Shown here: positions 40,053-48,940 of the stretch, piece by piece | Layout: every line of letters begins with the position of its first letter | Numbering within the stretch: position 1 is the stretch's first letter | Made by a program: the position numbers and the translations under genes | NCBI GenBank assembly: GCA_014728035.1 | Contig: WJMJ01000131.1 | Location: 117,381-181,380, forward strand | Direction: 5' to 3' | Length of the DNA: 64,000 bases | Source: Promethearchaeota archaeon | GTDB taxonomy: Archaea > Asgardarchaeota > Thorarchaeia > Thorarchaeales > Thorarchaeaceae | The notes under the pieces: generated by a model | Told to the model about the DNA's origin: nothing | Databases searched by the model: none | What the model saw: only the letters and a program-made list of their open reading frames with translations

Positions 40053-40823
40053 TTATTCACCCAGTTCAACTATGGAGTCAATAGCATTTACCGTAGCTTG
40101 TATTTCTTTTTTAACAGCTTCAATCAGAAGGGGATGTTGTTCACCTGACTCTTCAGATGTGTCCTCTTGTTCTACCTTTGGGTCAGAATGGAGATTGCCA
40201 TCAACTGCAAGAATAGAGCCAGCAAAGAGTCCTTTCGTATATGCGAACGTATAGAGCAGCGAACTCTCCATTTCGATGCATTTCACCTTTGTACGGGTCC
40301 ACAGGTCTAGTTGGTCAGTATGTTTTGCAGCATAATACACATCACTTGTCCAACAAATACCTTGATGCACTCGTTCTTTGGGCAGAATCTCATTTATTTT
40401 CGAGTACAACGAGTTAAAGACCACGGGAGATGGAACTGCTGGAAATTCGATTGGAGCATAGTTCAAACTTGTTCGTTCGTCTCTTATGCATCCGATGGGA
40501 ACTACGACATCTCCGGTCTTAACAGAGGGGTCAATACCACCACATGAACCAACACGTATTAGATATTTAGCTCCCAGATTTGCCAGCTCTTCAATACAAA
40601 TATGAGTTGAAGGTGTTCCAATTCCAGTTCCAGATATAGTTACAGCAGTTCCTTTCGGGGTATATGCACGATACGTTACAAAACCACGATATCGAACAAT
40701 TTCTTTGGCATCTTTCATCTCAGCTGCAATCTTCGGAACCCGGTCTGGGTTCCCAGTTATGAGGGTGAATTTTTCAACGTCACCTTCACCTACTCGTAGA
40801 TGGGGTTGTATCCTTCTTTTCAT
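40053..40823 (-). CDS. Nucleoside phosphorylase (uridine/purine family)
   Basis: About 256 residues. ITGNPDRVPKIAAEM, GTGIGTPSTHICIEEL, RVGSCGGIDPSVKTGDVVVP and VKCIEMESSLLYTFAY are the phosphate- and nucleoside-binding blocks of the Udp/DeoD family. It splits a ribonucleoside into base and ribose-1-phosphate for salvage; specificity between uridine and purine is not clear. The ATG giving MKRRIQPHLR is used. Confidence 0.88.
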   Translation of the reverse strand: MKRRIQPHLRVGEGDVEKFTLITGNPDRVPKIAAEMKDAKEIVRYRGFVTYRAYTPKGTAVTISGTGIGTPSTHICIEELANLGAKYLIRVGSCGGIDPSVKTGDVVVPIGCIRDERTSLNYAPIEFPAVPSPVVFNSLYSKINEILPKERVHQGICWTSDVYYAAKHTDQLDLWTRTKVKCIEMESSLLYTFAYTKGLFAGSILAVDGNLHSDPKVEQEDTSEESGEQHPLLIEAVKKEIQATVNAIDSIVELGE

Positions 40824-41224
40824 CAGCACCACAGCAATATTGGAATGTACTATCTGCTTTTGACTCTTAGGCTCTTTCGTTTTTGGTGAAAATCACCTAT
40901 GAGGAGTTTCAATTTTAGAGATAATACAGTCAAGACATAACCATTTTTCATTGATTAAGAAGGATCGACCAAAAGACGGGGAGCTTGTACTGCAGATATC
41001 ACAGGAACGAAATCGGCTCTCATAATTCTCTGTCAGAAAGACAATTAGCAATGAAATCAATTTCTTCCGAGCATGTACATATTGCAAAAGCCCACATCCA
41101 ATGGTAAATACCTCATGGAACCTTATTAGCACCACAAATAAGGTAAATACCAAACATACTTTTGTGCAACCTCCGACATTTTTCCTCGACTGGCAGGTTA
41201 ATACCAGTTAGGACGATGTAGAAA
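40824..41224. other. Intergenic region with a possible tiny minus-strand zinc-ribbon ORF
   Basis: About 400 bases. The minus-strand frame ending at 40893 reads RSCDICSTSSPSFGRSFL and then KWLCLDCIISKIET, two CxxC pairs like a zinc ribbon, but no ATG/GTG start is near and its N-terminus looks random. If real, it would be about 45-50 residues from a TTG. GGTGAAAATCACC just beyond the stop is a small hairpin. Confidence 0.3.
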
Positions 41225-41599
41225 ATGAGTGTGGATTTTACATACTACTGTTATCGCTGCGGAGGCAAGAATACGCTTAATCTCCCAGCACCAAATGCAC
41301 CAGCATATCATCACCAAGATTTGACTTGTAATAATTGCGGTGATGGCACAAGAGTTCTTGTAAGTCACTGCCCCAATTGTAGCAACCAATATGTCTACTG
41401 GATAGACGATTTACATATTCCAAATCTGGTACAGGGATTTGCAAAGTATATGGTACATAACATGCAGGCCATGATAGATAAAGCGGCACAACAAGGAGCA
41501 AGAATCAGCATAGACACCCCCGAAAAGTTTCCTATCAATGCAGCATGTCCTTGTGGGGCTAAATTCTCAATCGATATAGAAATTCCAGATTTAGACTGA
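41225..41599 (+). CDS. Zinc-ribbon protein, function unknown
   Basis: 124 residues with four cysteine pairs: CYRCGG, CNNCGD, CPNCSN and CPCGAKF, enough for two zinc ribbons. The central helix LVQGFAKYMVHNMQAMIDKA and C-terminal acidic strand contain no other motif. Probably a nucleic-acid or protein-binding adaptor. Confidence 0.6.
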   Translation: MSVDFTYYCYRCGGKNTLNLPAPNAPAYHHQDLTCNNCGDGTRVLVSHCPNCSNQYVYWIDDLHIPNLVQGFAKYMVHNMQAMIDKAAQQGARISIDTPEKFPINAACPCGAKFSIDIEIPDLD

Positions 41600-41628
41600 T
41601 ATTCACAAGAGTGGTTCGCGAAAATGAT

Positions 41629-42282
41629 TCAGCAACCACTTTCTTTCCTTTTTTGCATGCCTTTAAGAGAAGAATCACACACAGGACGTACAGGACACTC
41701 TTCACACCGCGAGTTTTTTCTCAGACAAACTAGCGAGACCAGGTCAATAATTCCAAAGTAGAACTGTGGTTTATGCGGTGCTCCGAATGTATTCATAAAT
41801 GACCAAGCTTGTTCATTATACGCATTTTTGAATTGTAATGAAAACACCCGATTTAGAAAATGAAGAATATTCCCATCAACAAGAGGAACTGAATAATGAA
41901 AAGCAAAATTCCTCACTGCATTTGCCACATACTTTCCAACACCTGGAAGGGATACAAGGTCTTTTTCACCGGAGGGAACAAGCGAATCAAAATCGGACTG
42001 GATGATTTTTGCAGTTGTGACAAGATGTTTTGAGCGAGTGTTTTGTAGCCCAAGAGAAGAGATAGTTGTGGACACTATTTCAACATTGGCAGATGCCAAT
42101 TGATCAACAGTTCCATATTCTACAATAAAATCGGAATATAATCTTGCGACTGCTTGAGCAGTGGTACGACGTAGCATCATCTCTGCAATAAGAATATGAA
42201 AAGCATTGTCGGTAGAACGCCATGGAAATGACCGTCCGAATGAGGAGAACCAAGATAGTATTAGTGAGCGAGTGCGGTTCAT
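41629..42282 (-). CDS. HhH-GPD glycosylase resembling archaeal MIG (G:T mismatch)
   Basis: 217 residues. ILIAEMMLRRTTAQAVARLY, SLPGVGKYVANAVRNF (helix-hairpin-helix), and PLVDGNILHFLNRVF (catalytic Asp) are followed by a 4Fe-4S loop Cys-x6-Cys-x2-Cys-x5-Cys (CLRKNSRCEECPVRPVC). The LRRTTA in place of the MutY LQQTQ matches the thermophile G:T thymine glycosylase MIG, so I prefer that over MutY. The MutY C-terminal NUDIX-like domain is absent. It repairs deaminated 5-methylcytosine. Confidence 0.75.
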   Translation of the reverse strand: MNRTRSLILSWFSSFGRSFPWRSTDNAFHILIAEMMLRRTTAQAVARLYSDFIVEYGTVDQLASANVEIVSTTISSLGLQNTRSKHLVTTAKIIQSDFDSLVPSGEKDLVSLPGVGKYVANAVRNFAFHYSVPLVDGNILHFLNRVFSLQFKNAYNEQAWSFMNTFGAPHKPQFYFGIIDLVSLVCLRKNSRCEECPVRPVCDSSLKGMQKRKESGC

Positions 42283-42338
42283 TCGCTCATTTGAAACAGG
42301 GAATCTTGTCAGCTGGAATCACCTCGATAACTTGAATT

Positions 42339-42893
42339 TCAGCGGAGAGAATCGATTATTTCAACAACCTCATTTATCGAACTAACTACAGTCACGCCCT
42401 CCATCTTACGCAACTTCTCTACATTTTCCAAATCTATTGCTCTTGTTCGAATTTTCACTTCTTGTTCGTCTGGAGTCAATGTAGTGATTGTGCCAGGGAA
42501 TTGGTCAACAGGAAACAGAATAACACGAGTGCTGCCTTTCAAAGTTTGGGCGACTGCATTAGTAAGAAGAGTATCCTCAATTCCATATGCAATCTTAGCA
42601 GAAGAGTTTGCAGTGAGTGGTGCAACAACCAACAAATCATACTTACCGACCTGTAAGGGCCCAGCGATGAATGGTACATTAGCATTGACTTCAACCTTGA
42701 CAGTATCGAATGCTTGTTTGACTCGATCCCAAAGTTTGTACCAATGAAGAACTTGTTTCCCAGCTTTTGAAATGAATACATCAATTTCTATAGTGGAATC
42801 TTCGAATAAATGCAGCATGGCATCAATAGTCTCTTTGATCTTATCACCTGAGCCAGTTATTCCCCACGCAATCTTCAACGTTATCAAATTCAT
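42339..42893 (-). CDS. Archaeal flavoprotein, DmrB/AfpA-like (dihydromethanopterin reductase)
   Basis: About 184 residues in the flavoprotein fold of UbiX/PPCDC: KIAWGITGSGDKIKETIDAM at the start, LVVAPLTANSSAKIAYGIED, LLTNAVAQTLKG and VILFPVDQFPG. This is the layout of archaeal FMN proteins that reduce dihydromethanopterin. The divergent neighbour is a methylene-tetrahydromethanopterin reductase-like gene, which supports that role. Confidence 0.75.
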   Translation of the reverse strand: MNLITLKIAWGITGSGDKIKETIDAMLHLFEDSTIEIDVFISKAGKQVLHWYKLWDRVKQAFDTVKVEVNANVPFIAGPLQVGKYDLLVVAPLTANSSAKIAYGIEDTLLTNAVAQTLKGSTRVILFPVDQFPGTITTLTPDEQEVKIRTRAIDLENVEKLRKMEGVTVVSSINEVVEIIDSLR

Positions 42894-42974
42894 GTGGTAA
42901 TATTCACAAAAATACATACGTATTGGATGAAATCAATTATCAGATAGAGAGTTTATGATATCAATGTGAGTTCT

Positions 42975-43955
42975 ATGAAGAGTGTAAGTGTGGGAATTAC
43001 GACCAACATGCAAATTTCTGCTACATCATGGATTGCAAAGAACGCAAAAAGCCTTGGGGCAAATGGTATTTGGATTGGAGAAGATATAGACCTGGGCCAA
43101 GAGATATTCTCTCTTACTACCTCAACTATTATGCAATCAGAGGGGATCAAAATAGGGACTGGAATAGTTCCAATAACAATACATAACATGTCAACCCTTG
43201 CCCGGGTAGGAAAAACACTCAACATCCTAAGCAATGGGAGATTCATACTAGGATTAGGTATTGGGGGAATCCAAGACCTAAAATCAAAGCAAATTTCGGT
43301 GAACAAACCAGTAACCGCATTGAGAAGAACAGTCCGGAGTTTGCGAAGTCTCTGGAAAGGAAAAACTGTTACAAGTAAACATGAGTATTCACATCTTGAA
43401 GACTACAAACTAAAAATCAAGAGCCCAATGGATATCCCGATTTTTCTTGGTGTGAGGGGTCCTCAGATGTTGAAACTTGCGGGGGAGGAAGCAGATGGAG
43501 TTATTCTTTCAGGCCCAGTTGAGTATTTGAAAAACGCCATAGATATTGTGGACAAATCTGCTGAATCAAACAGAAGACCAATTCCAAAAAAGGTCGGCTG
43601 GTTAGCTACTATTCCAACATCAGACAAGGACGTGAAAATTGCAAAACGAGTTGTGTCGCTCATTGTTGCAGATACTCCACAAAGTGTAATTGAAAAATTG
43701 GATGTTGATTTAGAATTAGTAGAAATAATTAGGCAAAAGGTCTCAAAAGAAGGGCCCAAAGCAGGAATACCGTATGTTACAGAGGAGATGATGGATGTGT
43801 TTGCAGTTAGTGGAACTACCGATCAAATGGTTGACAAATATGAAAATCTCTGGAACATGGGAATCGACGATGTGGTTTTCGGTCCACCGTTTTTTGGGGA
43901 TTGGAGAAACAAAATGAAAGAGGTATTTCAGGAGATTAGAGAAAGAGAAATGTGA
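42975..43955 (+). CDS. F420-dependent methylene-H4MPT reductase-like (Mer) luciferase-family enzyme
   Basis: About 326 residues of the luciferase-like F420 family: MKSVSVGITTNMQISATSW, IWIGEDIDLGQEIFSLTTST, KIGTGIVPITIHNMSTLARV, GRFILGLGIGG, and GVRGPQMLKLAGEEADGVIL. Mer reduces methylene- to methyl-tetrahydromethanopterin. Related F420 oxidoreductases share the fold, so the exact substrate is not certain. The divergent DmrB-like gene points to C1 carrier metabolism. Confidence 0.8.
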   Translation: MKSVSVGITTNMQISATSWIAKNAKSLGANGIWIGEDIDLGQEIFSLTTSTIMQSEGIKIGTGIVPITIHNMSTLARVGKTLNILSNGRFILGLGIGGIQDLKSKQISVNKPVTALRRTVRSLRSLWKGKTVTSKHEYSHLEDYKLKIKSPMDIPIFLGVRGPQMLKLAGEEADGVILSGPVEYLKNAIDIVDKSAESNRRPIPKKVGWLATIPTSDKDVKIAKRVVSLIVADTPQSVIEKLDVDLELVEIIRQKVSKEGPKAGIPYVTEEMMDVFAVSGTTDQMVDKYENLWNMGIDDVVFGPPFFGDWRNKMKEVFQEIREREM

Positions 43956-43961
43956 GAACAT

Positions 43962-45404
43962 TCAATTGATGTATTGAGATAGGTCTAAACTCTCAGGATT
44001 TGTTGTCCATCTATCATTCTTCTTTTCCCAATGCTTTAACAAATCAAGAGTTGAACGAGACCCTTTTTGTTTAAGGGTCATAATAGACTCGACGGATTCA
44101 ACTCCTTCATATTGTTCTAGATTCCGCATTAGTTGATAGTAATCAACCTGATGATACCCAGGTACCTGAATCCAGACTACAATGCCACGATCGGACAAGT
44201 ATGATAGACTCTTTGGGAAAAGCTCCAAAGCATGGGAGATTCGTTGTATCCATTCGCCATTACAAAGAATCTCAAAACAGAAGTTATTTGGTAATCCAAG
44301 GCTACCCCACGAGGTATGTGGAAGCAAAATCCCATTGCGTTTGCATCGTCTGATAGAACGAGAGATGAAGCGCACATCATACTCAAAATTTCTCAGAGAG
44401 AGAAACTTCTTGATTTCACTTGGAGGGGCCCGGATATCCATACGATACTGACATGAAATTTCAAAATCCGAAACTCGTATTTTAGCATTCTTTCCATTAC
44501 AATATAGAAGATTTGGTTCGATATCTGAAGATAGCATTCCATCGGGATGAAGAAACTGAGTGGCAAGTTCTGGAAATTCCCAAATATCACCAGAGTACAA
44601 ATCCATATTGTAATGAGTACCACAAGCACGCATGGAGTGCACACTCACATGACTGAATATTTCATCTTTTAGCAAATCAATACTACCAATGAAATTTCTA
44701 AAATTAGCTGATGTATAAGGGAACATAAATGTGGCATAGCCATAGTCAGACATTGGTGTTTTGAGTATGGATTTTGTGTGAGGAAACCGTGCGAATCCAT
44801 CCTCAACTATATCCCAAGAAATACCATTCTTTAGCCGAAAGAACATCAAAGATGAATGGATTCCAAATGCACTATTATCAATTAAAGCTTGAAAACGAAG
44901 AGAAAAGTTTTCATTGAGACGTTTAAGAACACGAGAAACTGTTCTAGGAGCAATAGACAGAGATTCTGCTGCTTCAGAAACAGTACTAAGAGGGTTTTTT
45001 TGAAAATATATCAGACTCTCTAAATCAAAAGAAGAAATTGGAACATCATCCATCAGAAATGCAAAGTTCATTGCTGAGCGGATTGCATCAAGATTAGTAA
45101 GATTGTATTTCTTCAATGTTTCAAGATTAGATAGTATTTTTTGGATGTACACATCACGAATGGGAATCATTGTCGGATCCATTGAAACCTTAACAGATTC
45201 AGGATTCGACTTCATTTTCTCAACAAGTTTGACTGCATCTTCTACTGAAAGAGTTCCCGCATAAATTGCCAAGTATATTCTTAGTATGTCTAGATAATAT
45301 TTTGCAGAAGGATCATCTACGGCTGGAATTAGATGGTCGTAGGGTGTAGTATATTGTTCTTGAATACTATCAGTTGTCAATTTTTCTTTCCCTCTTTCTG
45401 ACAA
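43962..45404 (-). CDS. Large HTH regulator, Lrp-like
   Basis: 480 residues. A central HTH near residues 130-165 (NPLSTVSEAAESLSIAPRTV then SRVLKRLNE) resembles Lrp/AsnC or ArsR domains; long alpha/beta regions flank it with no enzyme motif. It lies 26 bases downstream of another large HTH gene on the same strand. Function and ligand are unknown. Confidence 0.6.
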   Translation of the reverse strand: MSERGKEKLTTDSIQEQYTTPYDHLIPAVDDPSAKYYLDILRIYLAIYAGTLSVEDAVKLVEKMKSNPESVKVSMDPTMIPIRDVYIQKILSNLETLKKYNLTNLDAIRSAMNFAFLMDDVPISSFDLESLIYFQKNPLSTVSEAAESLSIAPRTVSRVLKRLNENFSLRFQALIDNSAFGIHSSLMFFRLKNGISWDIVEDGFARFPHTKSILKTPMSDYGYATFMFPYTSANFRNFIGSIDLLKDEIFSHVSVHSMRACGTHYNMDLYSGDIWEFPELATQFLHPDGMLSSDIEPNLLYCNGKNAKIRVSDFEISCQYRMDIRAPPSEIKKFLSLRNFEYDVRFISRSIRRCKRNGILLPHTSWGSLGLPNNFCFEILCNGEWIQRISHALELFPKSLSYLSDRGIVVWIQVPGYHQVDYYQLMRNLEQYEGVESVESIMTLKQKGSRSTLDLLKHWEKKNDRWTTNPESLDLSQYIN

Positions 45405-45430
45405 GAGATAACCTCGTCATGACAATTTAG

Positions 45431-46462
45431 TCATTTATCGGACGAATGAATCATTTGTTGCACAACCCCTTCTAATCCTTTTCTAATTAAGTCTTCAGAG
45501 ATGACAAAAGGAAACAGGATAGAACCAGAAGGGTCCAAAACAGATACTGTGGTAGATATTGCAAACCAGTCAATTGAAGATGGCAAATCGATGTAAACCA
45601 TTGTAAGGGTATTACCCATTGCCACACGAGTTCTAGGATAACTGTTCAATTGAGCAATAAGAGTTCGTACAACATCAGAAGAAGGAGGTGCCTTGAAAAC
45701 CAAAGCAACCCGTTGTGCAAGATTCAGGCCTGTTAGATGTACATAAGGAGTAACTATTTTTTCTCGTACTTCATTTATTCTACGTCTGATAGTACGGTCT
45801 GATGGTGGTATTACATCAAAGATTTCAAACCAATGTAATACTTCTCGCGTATTTGCAAAATAGTTCTTTTCCAATGCAACTGCAACAATTGACAATTCGA
45901 TATTTGATGGTGATGGAGAGCTTATTTCTACAAGTAGATTTTCAGGAATGATATCAACATAGTCCTTGGTTGCATGGATAACAGCTTCAAGTCTGAAAAA
46001 ATCTGTGATGTTCCAGCTCGTCCCATTAAATCTTCCAAGATTCAAAAACTGACCTTGATGAATCAATGGCGAGAAAAGAAGGGACCCAGACAGAGACTCC
46101 TGAAACTCAGCGAGCTTAGAGCGAAAGTGGCCTACCTTTGGTCCAAGAGGGAATACAGTTTCAAAAATAAGAATGGATTCCATTGATGCTGTTACTGCGG
46201 AAGGTGCAAGAGAAACGACAAATGGGTTTTGCCGTAGCCAATCTTCAACCTCACGTAATTTCAAGGGTTCATCTTGAGTGAAAAAAAGACCAACAAAAGG
46301 AATCAGACCTAATTCACCATAATTAATCATTCCACGTACAGACAGATTATGCACCTGTTCAAGTTGTCGCCATATCTGACTCACTGCTGAACGAGTAATT
46401 CCAAGATCCCTTGCAAGTGCAATCGGTCTTTTGGATGGGTCTAATACTAGACGATTAAGCAA
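45431..46462 (-). CDS. HTH regulator of the same type as its neighbour
   Basis: At least 343 residues. The N-terminal HTH reads RPIALARDLGITRSAVSQIW; a second HTH-like DRTIRRRINEVREKI lies near residue 220. The TTG at 46462 used by the track would cut the first HTH helix: in frame upstream comes LTSSELKLLNRLVLDP, with GAGGAGGGCACTATC before it but no ATG, GTG or TTG. The true start may be an ATC a few bases after GGAGG (46506 region), or a non-standard start. Confidence 0.6.
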   Translation of the reverse strand: MLNRLVLDPSKRPIALARDLGITRSAVSQIWRQLEQVHNLSVRGMINYGELGLIPFVGLFFTQDEPLKLREVEDWLRQNPFVVSLAPSAVTASMESILIFETVFPLGPKVGHFRSKLAEFQESLSGSLLFSPLIHQGQFLNLGRFNGTSWNITDFFRLEAVIHATKDYVDIIPENLLVEISSPSPSNIELSIVAVALEKNYFANTREVLHWFEIFDVIPPSDRTIRRRINEVREKIVTPYVHLTGLNLAQRVALVFKAPPSSDVVRTLIAQLNSYPRTRVAMGNTLTMVYIDLPSSIDWFAISTTVSVLDPSGSILFPFVISEDLIRKGLEGVVQQMIHSSDK

Positions 46463-46769
46463 CTTCAGCTCTGATGAGGTTAGAGTTCGAGTGATGATAG
46501 TGCCCTCCTCAAATGACCATTTGTTTAGTTGACACCAATATAAACTGTCGTGTTCTTGTAAATACTATTTGTTTCAAGTTTGAGGGTATAATAGAATCAA
46601 GCTAGAAGGCATCTCCATGCATTTCTACAGTCTTGTTATCTGAACGACTCATTATAGTATAGAGGACACTCATTCTATATCATGACATGAATCATGCGTA
46701 GTGTTTCTAGTATTCACTATCGATGCAAATGTCACGACTCCGAATAGGTAATTGAGGAGGTGAACTAGA
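46463..46769. other. Promoter region upstream of the HTH regulator
   Basis: About 300 bases. Minus-strand TTTATATTGG near 46540 is a TATA-like box with a GAGGAGG Shine-Dalgarno downstream. The remainder shows no gene. Confidence 0.4.
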
Positions 46770-46907
46770 ATAACTGTTGACCATATCAAAGCTGCAATCG
46801 AAGAGATGACGGACAATCGAACTCTACTAAGATTACTATCGATTGGGATTGTGAAGGGAGTTTCACTAATTGTGCAAGTGCCCTGTGAGGATGTTTGTCC
46901 CTTTTGA
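46770..46907 (+). CDS. Possible micro-ORF with strong Shine-Dalgarno but ATA start
   Basis: GGAGGTGA ends seven bases before ATA, which opens a 45-codon frame TVDHIKAAIEEMTDNRTLLR, then LLSIGIVKGVSLIVQVPCED to a TGA. The only ATG in frame is at 46806. The peptide is amphipathic and plausible, but the start is non-standard, so this is tentative. Confidence 0.3.
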   Translation: MTVDHIKAAIEEMTDNRTLLRLLSIGIVKGVSLIVQVPCEDVCPF

Positions 46908-46931
46908 GATGTATATTCTTAGAGAGAAAAG

Positions 46932-47012
46932 ATGGCATCAACTCGTAGTAGTTTTGTGGTAAAATTACCAATTCGGGGATTCACATTCAAAATGGAGGAG
47001 AGAACAGAATGA
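46932..47012 (+). CDS. Micro-ORF B (26 aa), basic peptide
   Basis: ATG ORF encoding MASTRSSFVVKLPIRGFTFK plus MEERTE. Its TGA overlaps the ATG of the next micro-ORF (ATGA). No strong Shine-Dalgarno of its own. Confidence 0.3.
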   Translation: MASTRSSFVVKLPIRGFTFKMEERTE

Positions 47013-47047
47013 ATCCTGATGAAAATCCAGAAACTGAGCCATGGTAA
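47009..47047 (+). CDS. Micro-ORF C (12 aa), acidic peptide
   Basis: MNPDENPETEPW preceded by GGAGGAG at ideal distance and coupled to micro-ORF B by an ATGA overlap. Could be a leader peptide for the following gene. Confidence 0.3.
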   Translation: MNPDENPETEPW

Positions 47048-47085
47048 GAAATGAATCAAAAATAGAAAATGAATGGAGTGATTGA

Positions 47086-47340
47086 ATGATAAGATCAGAC
47101 CTAGCATTGAACCCAATCATAAATGCAGATATGCAAGAGAACGGCAGAGAGGTAGATATCTACAATGATCCAAAAGTTGTTAGATTGGTGGCATTAAATC
47201 TTGAACTAGCAGTGAAAAATTTAATGGCGTCACATAACCCACCAGAGTGTCTTGTTCTAACTGCAGAAATTTGTACTCATAGATTGTTTGCAATGCCAAC
47301 AAAAAATGGAGATGTAAAAGTAATAGTATTCGAACTTTAG
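47086..47340 (+). CDS. Small protein of 84 residues, unknown
   Basis: 84 residues, MIRSDLALNPIINADMQENG onward, with a mixed alpha/beta pattern (VVRLVALNLELAVKNLMASH, GDVKVIVFEL). No family recognised. Followed at once by a strong terminator, which supports a real gene. Confidence 0.5.
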   Translation: MIRSDLALNPIINADMQENGREVDIYNDPKVVRLVALNLELAVKNLMASHNPPECLVLTAEICTHRLFAMPTKNGDVKVIVFEL

Positions 47341-47354
47341 AAATCCGAAAAATT

Positions 47355-47388
47355 TGGGAGAGTACAACTCTCCCACAAATTCTCTTTT
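47355..47388 (+). terminator. Intrinsic-type terminator after the 47086 gene
   Basis: Perfect 9-bp stem TGGGAGAGT / ACTCTCCCA with ACA loop (47355-47375) followed by TTCTCTTTTT. Confidence 0.7.
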
Positions 47389-47497
47389 TATAAATCAACA
47401 CGAGAGGTGAATAAATAGCTCGGCGTGAAATTATGATGTGAGCTTTCAGATAAGATAGTCGATCATTAGTAAGCATCAAAAAATCAAGGTTTCAATT

Positions 47498-48886
47498 ATG
47501 ACCGAGGTAACACAGGAAGCAGTACCAACAGCCAAAGATAATGAAGTTTCCAAAATTGACCAGAAATCAAATCATTGCGCTGAACAACAAGTAGTAGGTA
47601 TTAGAGAAGCACTAAAAGAAATATTTGCTTGGAAGAACTACAAGATATACGTCAGCACTGCTTGGGTATTCAATGCGTTCTTTGTCATGCAAGTCTATCT
47701 GAATCTCTACTTACGTTACATCGGATGGGACTACCTAACAATAGGAGTTGTCACGTCAATTTCTATTTTTGCAATCACTATTACTAGGTTTTTGAGTGGA
47801 TACGTTGGGGATACCGTTGACAGAAAAATGCTATCTGTTTCAGCAATGGTTATGATGGGGATATACTTTCTTCTGATGGGAATATCTACCGAATTTCTGA
47901 TAGTTTTTACAGCTCTACTTGTTTACTCTTTACAAGATATTGCACGAGGGGGATCGTCAGCATATATCATGGAAAACATACCCAAAAAACATGGAGGATT
48001 AGCAGTATCGATGTTTAAAATTGGAGGGGCATTTGGCATCCTAACTCTAATTGTATTCGGTATGCTAATTCCAGTACTTGGTTTTGTTGATGGATTCAGA
48101 GTCATATCGATTACAGGAGGGGTATTGCTTCTTGTTTGCAGCTGTATTAGAGCAAAATATCTTGACGCTAGCGAAAAACAAGAGTCCTCTATTGAACTCT
48201 CAATATTAAGGGATTTTATTAGTGAGAATAAACGAGCAGCCATACTGGCAATGAAAGTGATGCCAGGTGTACTTATCATAATGGCTCTTGATGCTACCAG
48301 TGACAATCTTTTTCGATTCGCCTCATTAATCTATACAAACGAATTTCTAGGAGTTTCTGTTGATTCTATTAATCTAATGATTCTTTTACCATTATTCATT
48401 TCAATACCACTTCTTTTAAAAATAGGAAGATTTAGTGACACGAAAGGAATCAAAAAAGCAGCAATGCGCATTTATGCCATTATGCCAATTTGTGCATTAT
48501 TGCTTGTGATTGCACCAATAATTCCAATATGGCTGCCACTTGAAAATATAGCATCTTTACATCTTGTATTTGGACTCGAAGTTGTTTTCACCACGCCATT
48601 TCTAGCTCTCGCATTGAAATCGTTGAATGATATCTTGTGGGGAGTGCTCATTTTCACAATCATCCAAAAGAATCTTCCTAAAAGAGATACTGCCAAAACA
48701 TTAGGAATTGTAACAATAATAGGATATCTAGCAAGTGGACTCGCACCGTCGATAGGCGGAATTCTTTTTACATTCTTCAATCCAACCATGTTATTCTTTG
48801 TTGTGATTGGTTTGAACATGATAATTCTGATTGTGATAGCCAAGATACCATTAGAAACAAACACATCATTGATTGAAAGCACGTAA
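47498..48886 (+). CDS. MFS transporter
   Basis: 462 residues with 12 membrane helices after a hydrophilic N-terminus of about 35 residues. The A-motif-like loop GYVGDTVDRKML lies between helices 2 and 3, as in the major facilitator superfamily. Substrate unknown. The micro-ORF/84-aa gene upstream is closed by a terminator, so it has its own promoter. Confidence 0.88.
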   Translation: MTEVTQEAVPTAKDNEVSKIDQKSNHCAEQQVVGIREALKEIFAWKNYKIYVSTAWVFNAFFVMQVYLNLYLRYIGWDYLTIGVVTSISIFAITITRFLSGYVGDTVDRKMLSVSAMVMMGIYFLLMGISTEFLIVFTALLVYSLQDIARGGSSAYIMENIPKKHGGLAVSMFKIGGAFGILTLIVFGMLIPVLGFVDGFRVISITGGVLLLVCSCIRAKYLDASEKQESSIELSILRDFISENKRAAILAMKVMPGVLIIMALDATSDNLFRFASLIYTNEFLGVSVDSINLMILLPLFISIPLLLKIGRFSDTKGIKKAAMRIYAIMPICALLLVIAPIIPIWLPLENIASLHLVFGLEVVFTTPFLALALKSLNDILWGVLIFTIIQKNLPKRDTAKTLGIVTIIGYLASGLAPSIGGILFTFFNPTMLFFVVIGLNMIILIVIAKIPLETNTSLIEST

Positions 48887-48940
48887 TTTATCACCCACTG
48901 GCATAACCGTAGTACTGCAATAAGACTGAGAGAGATATGA

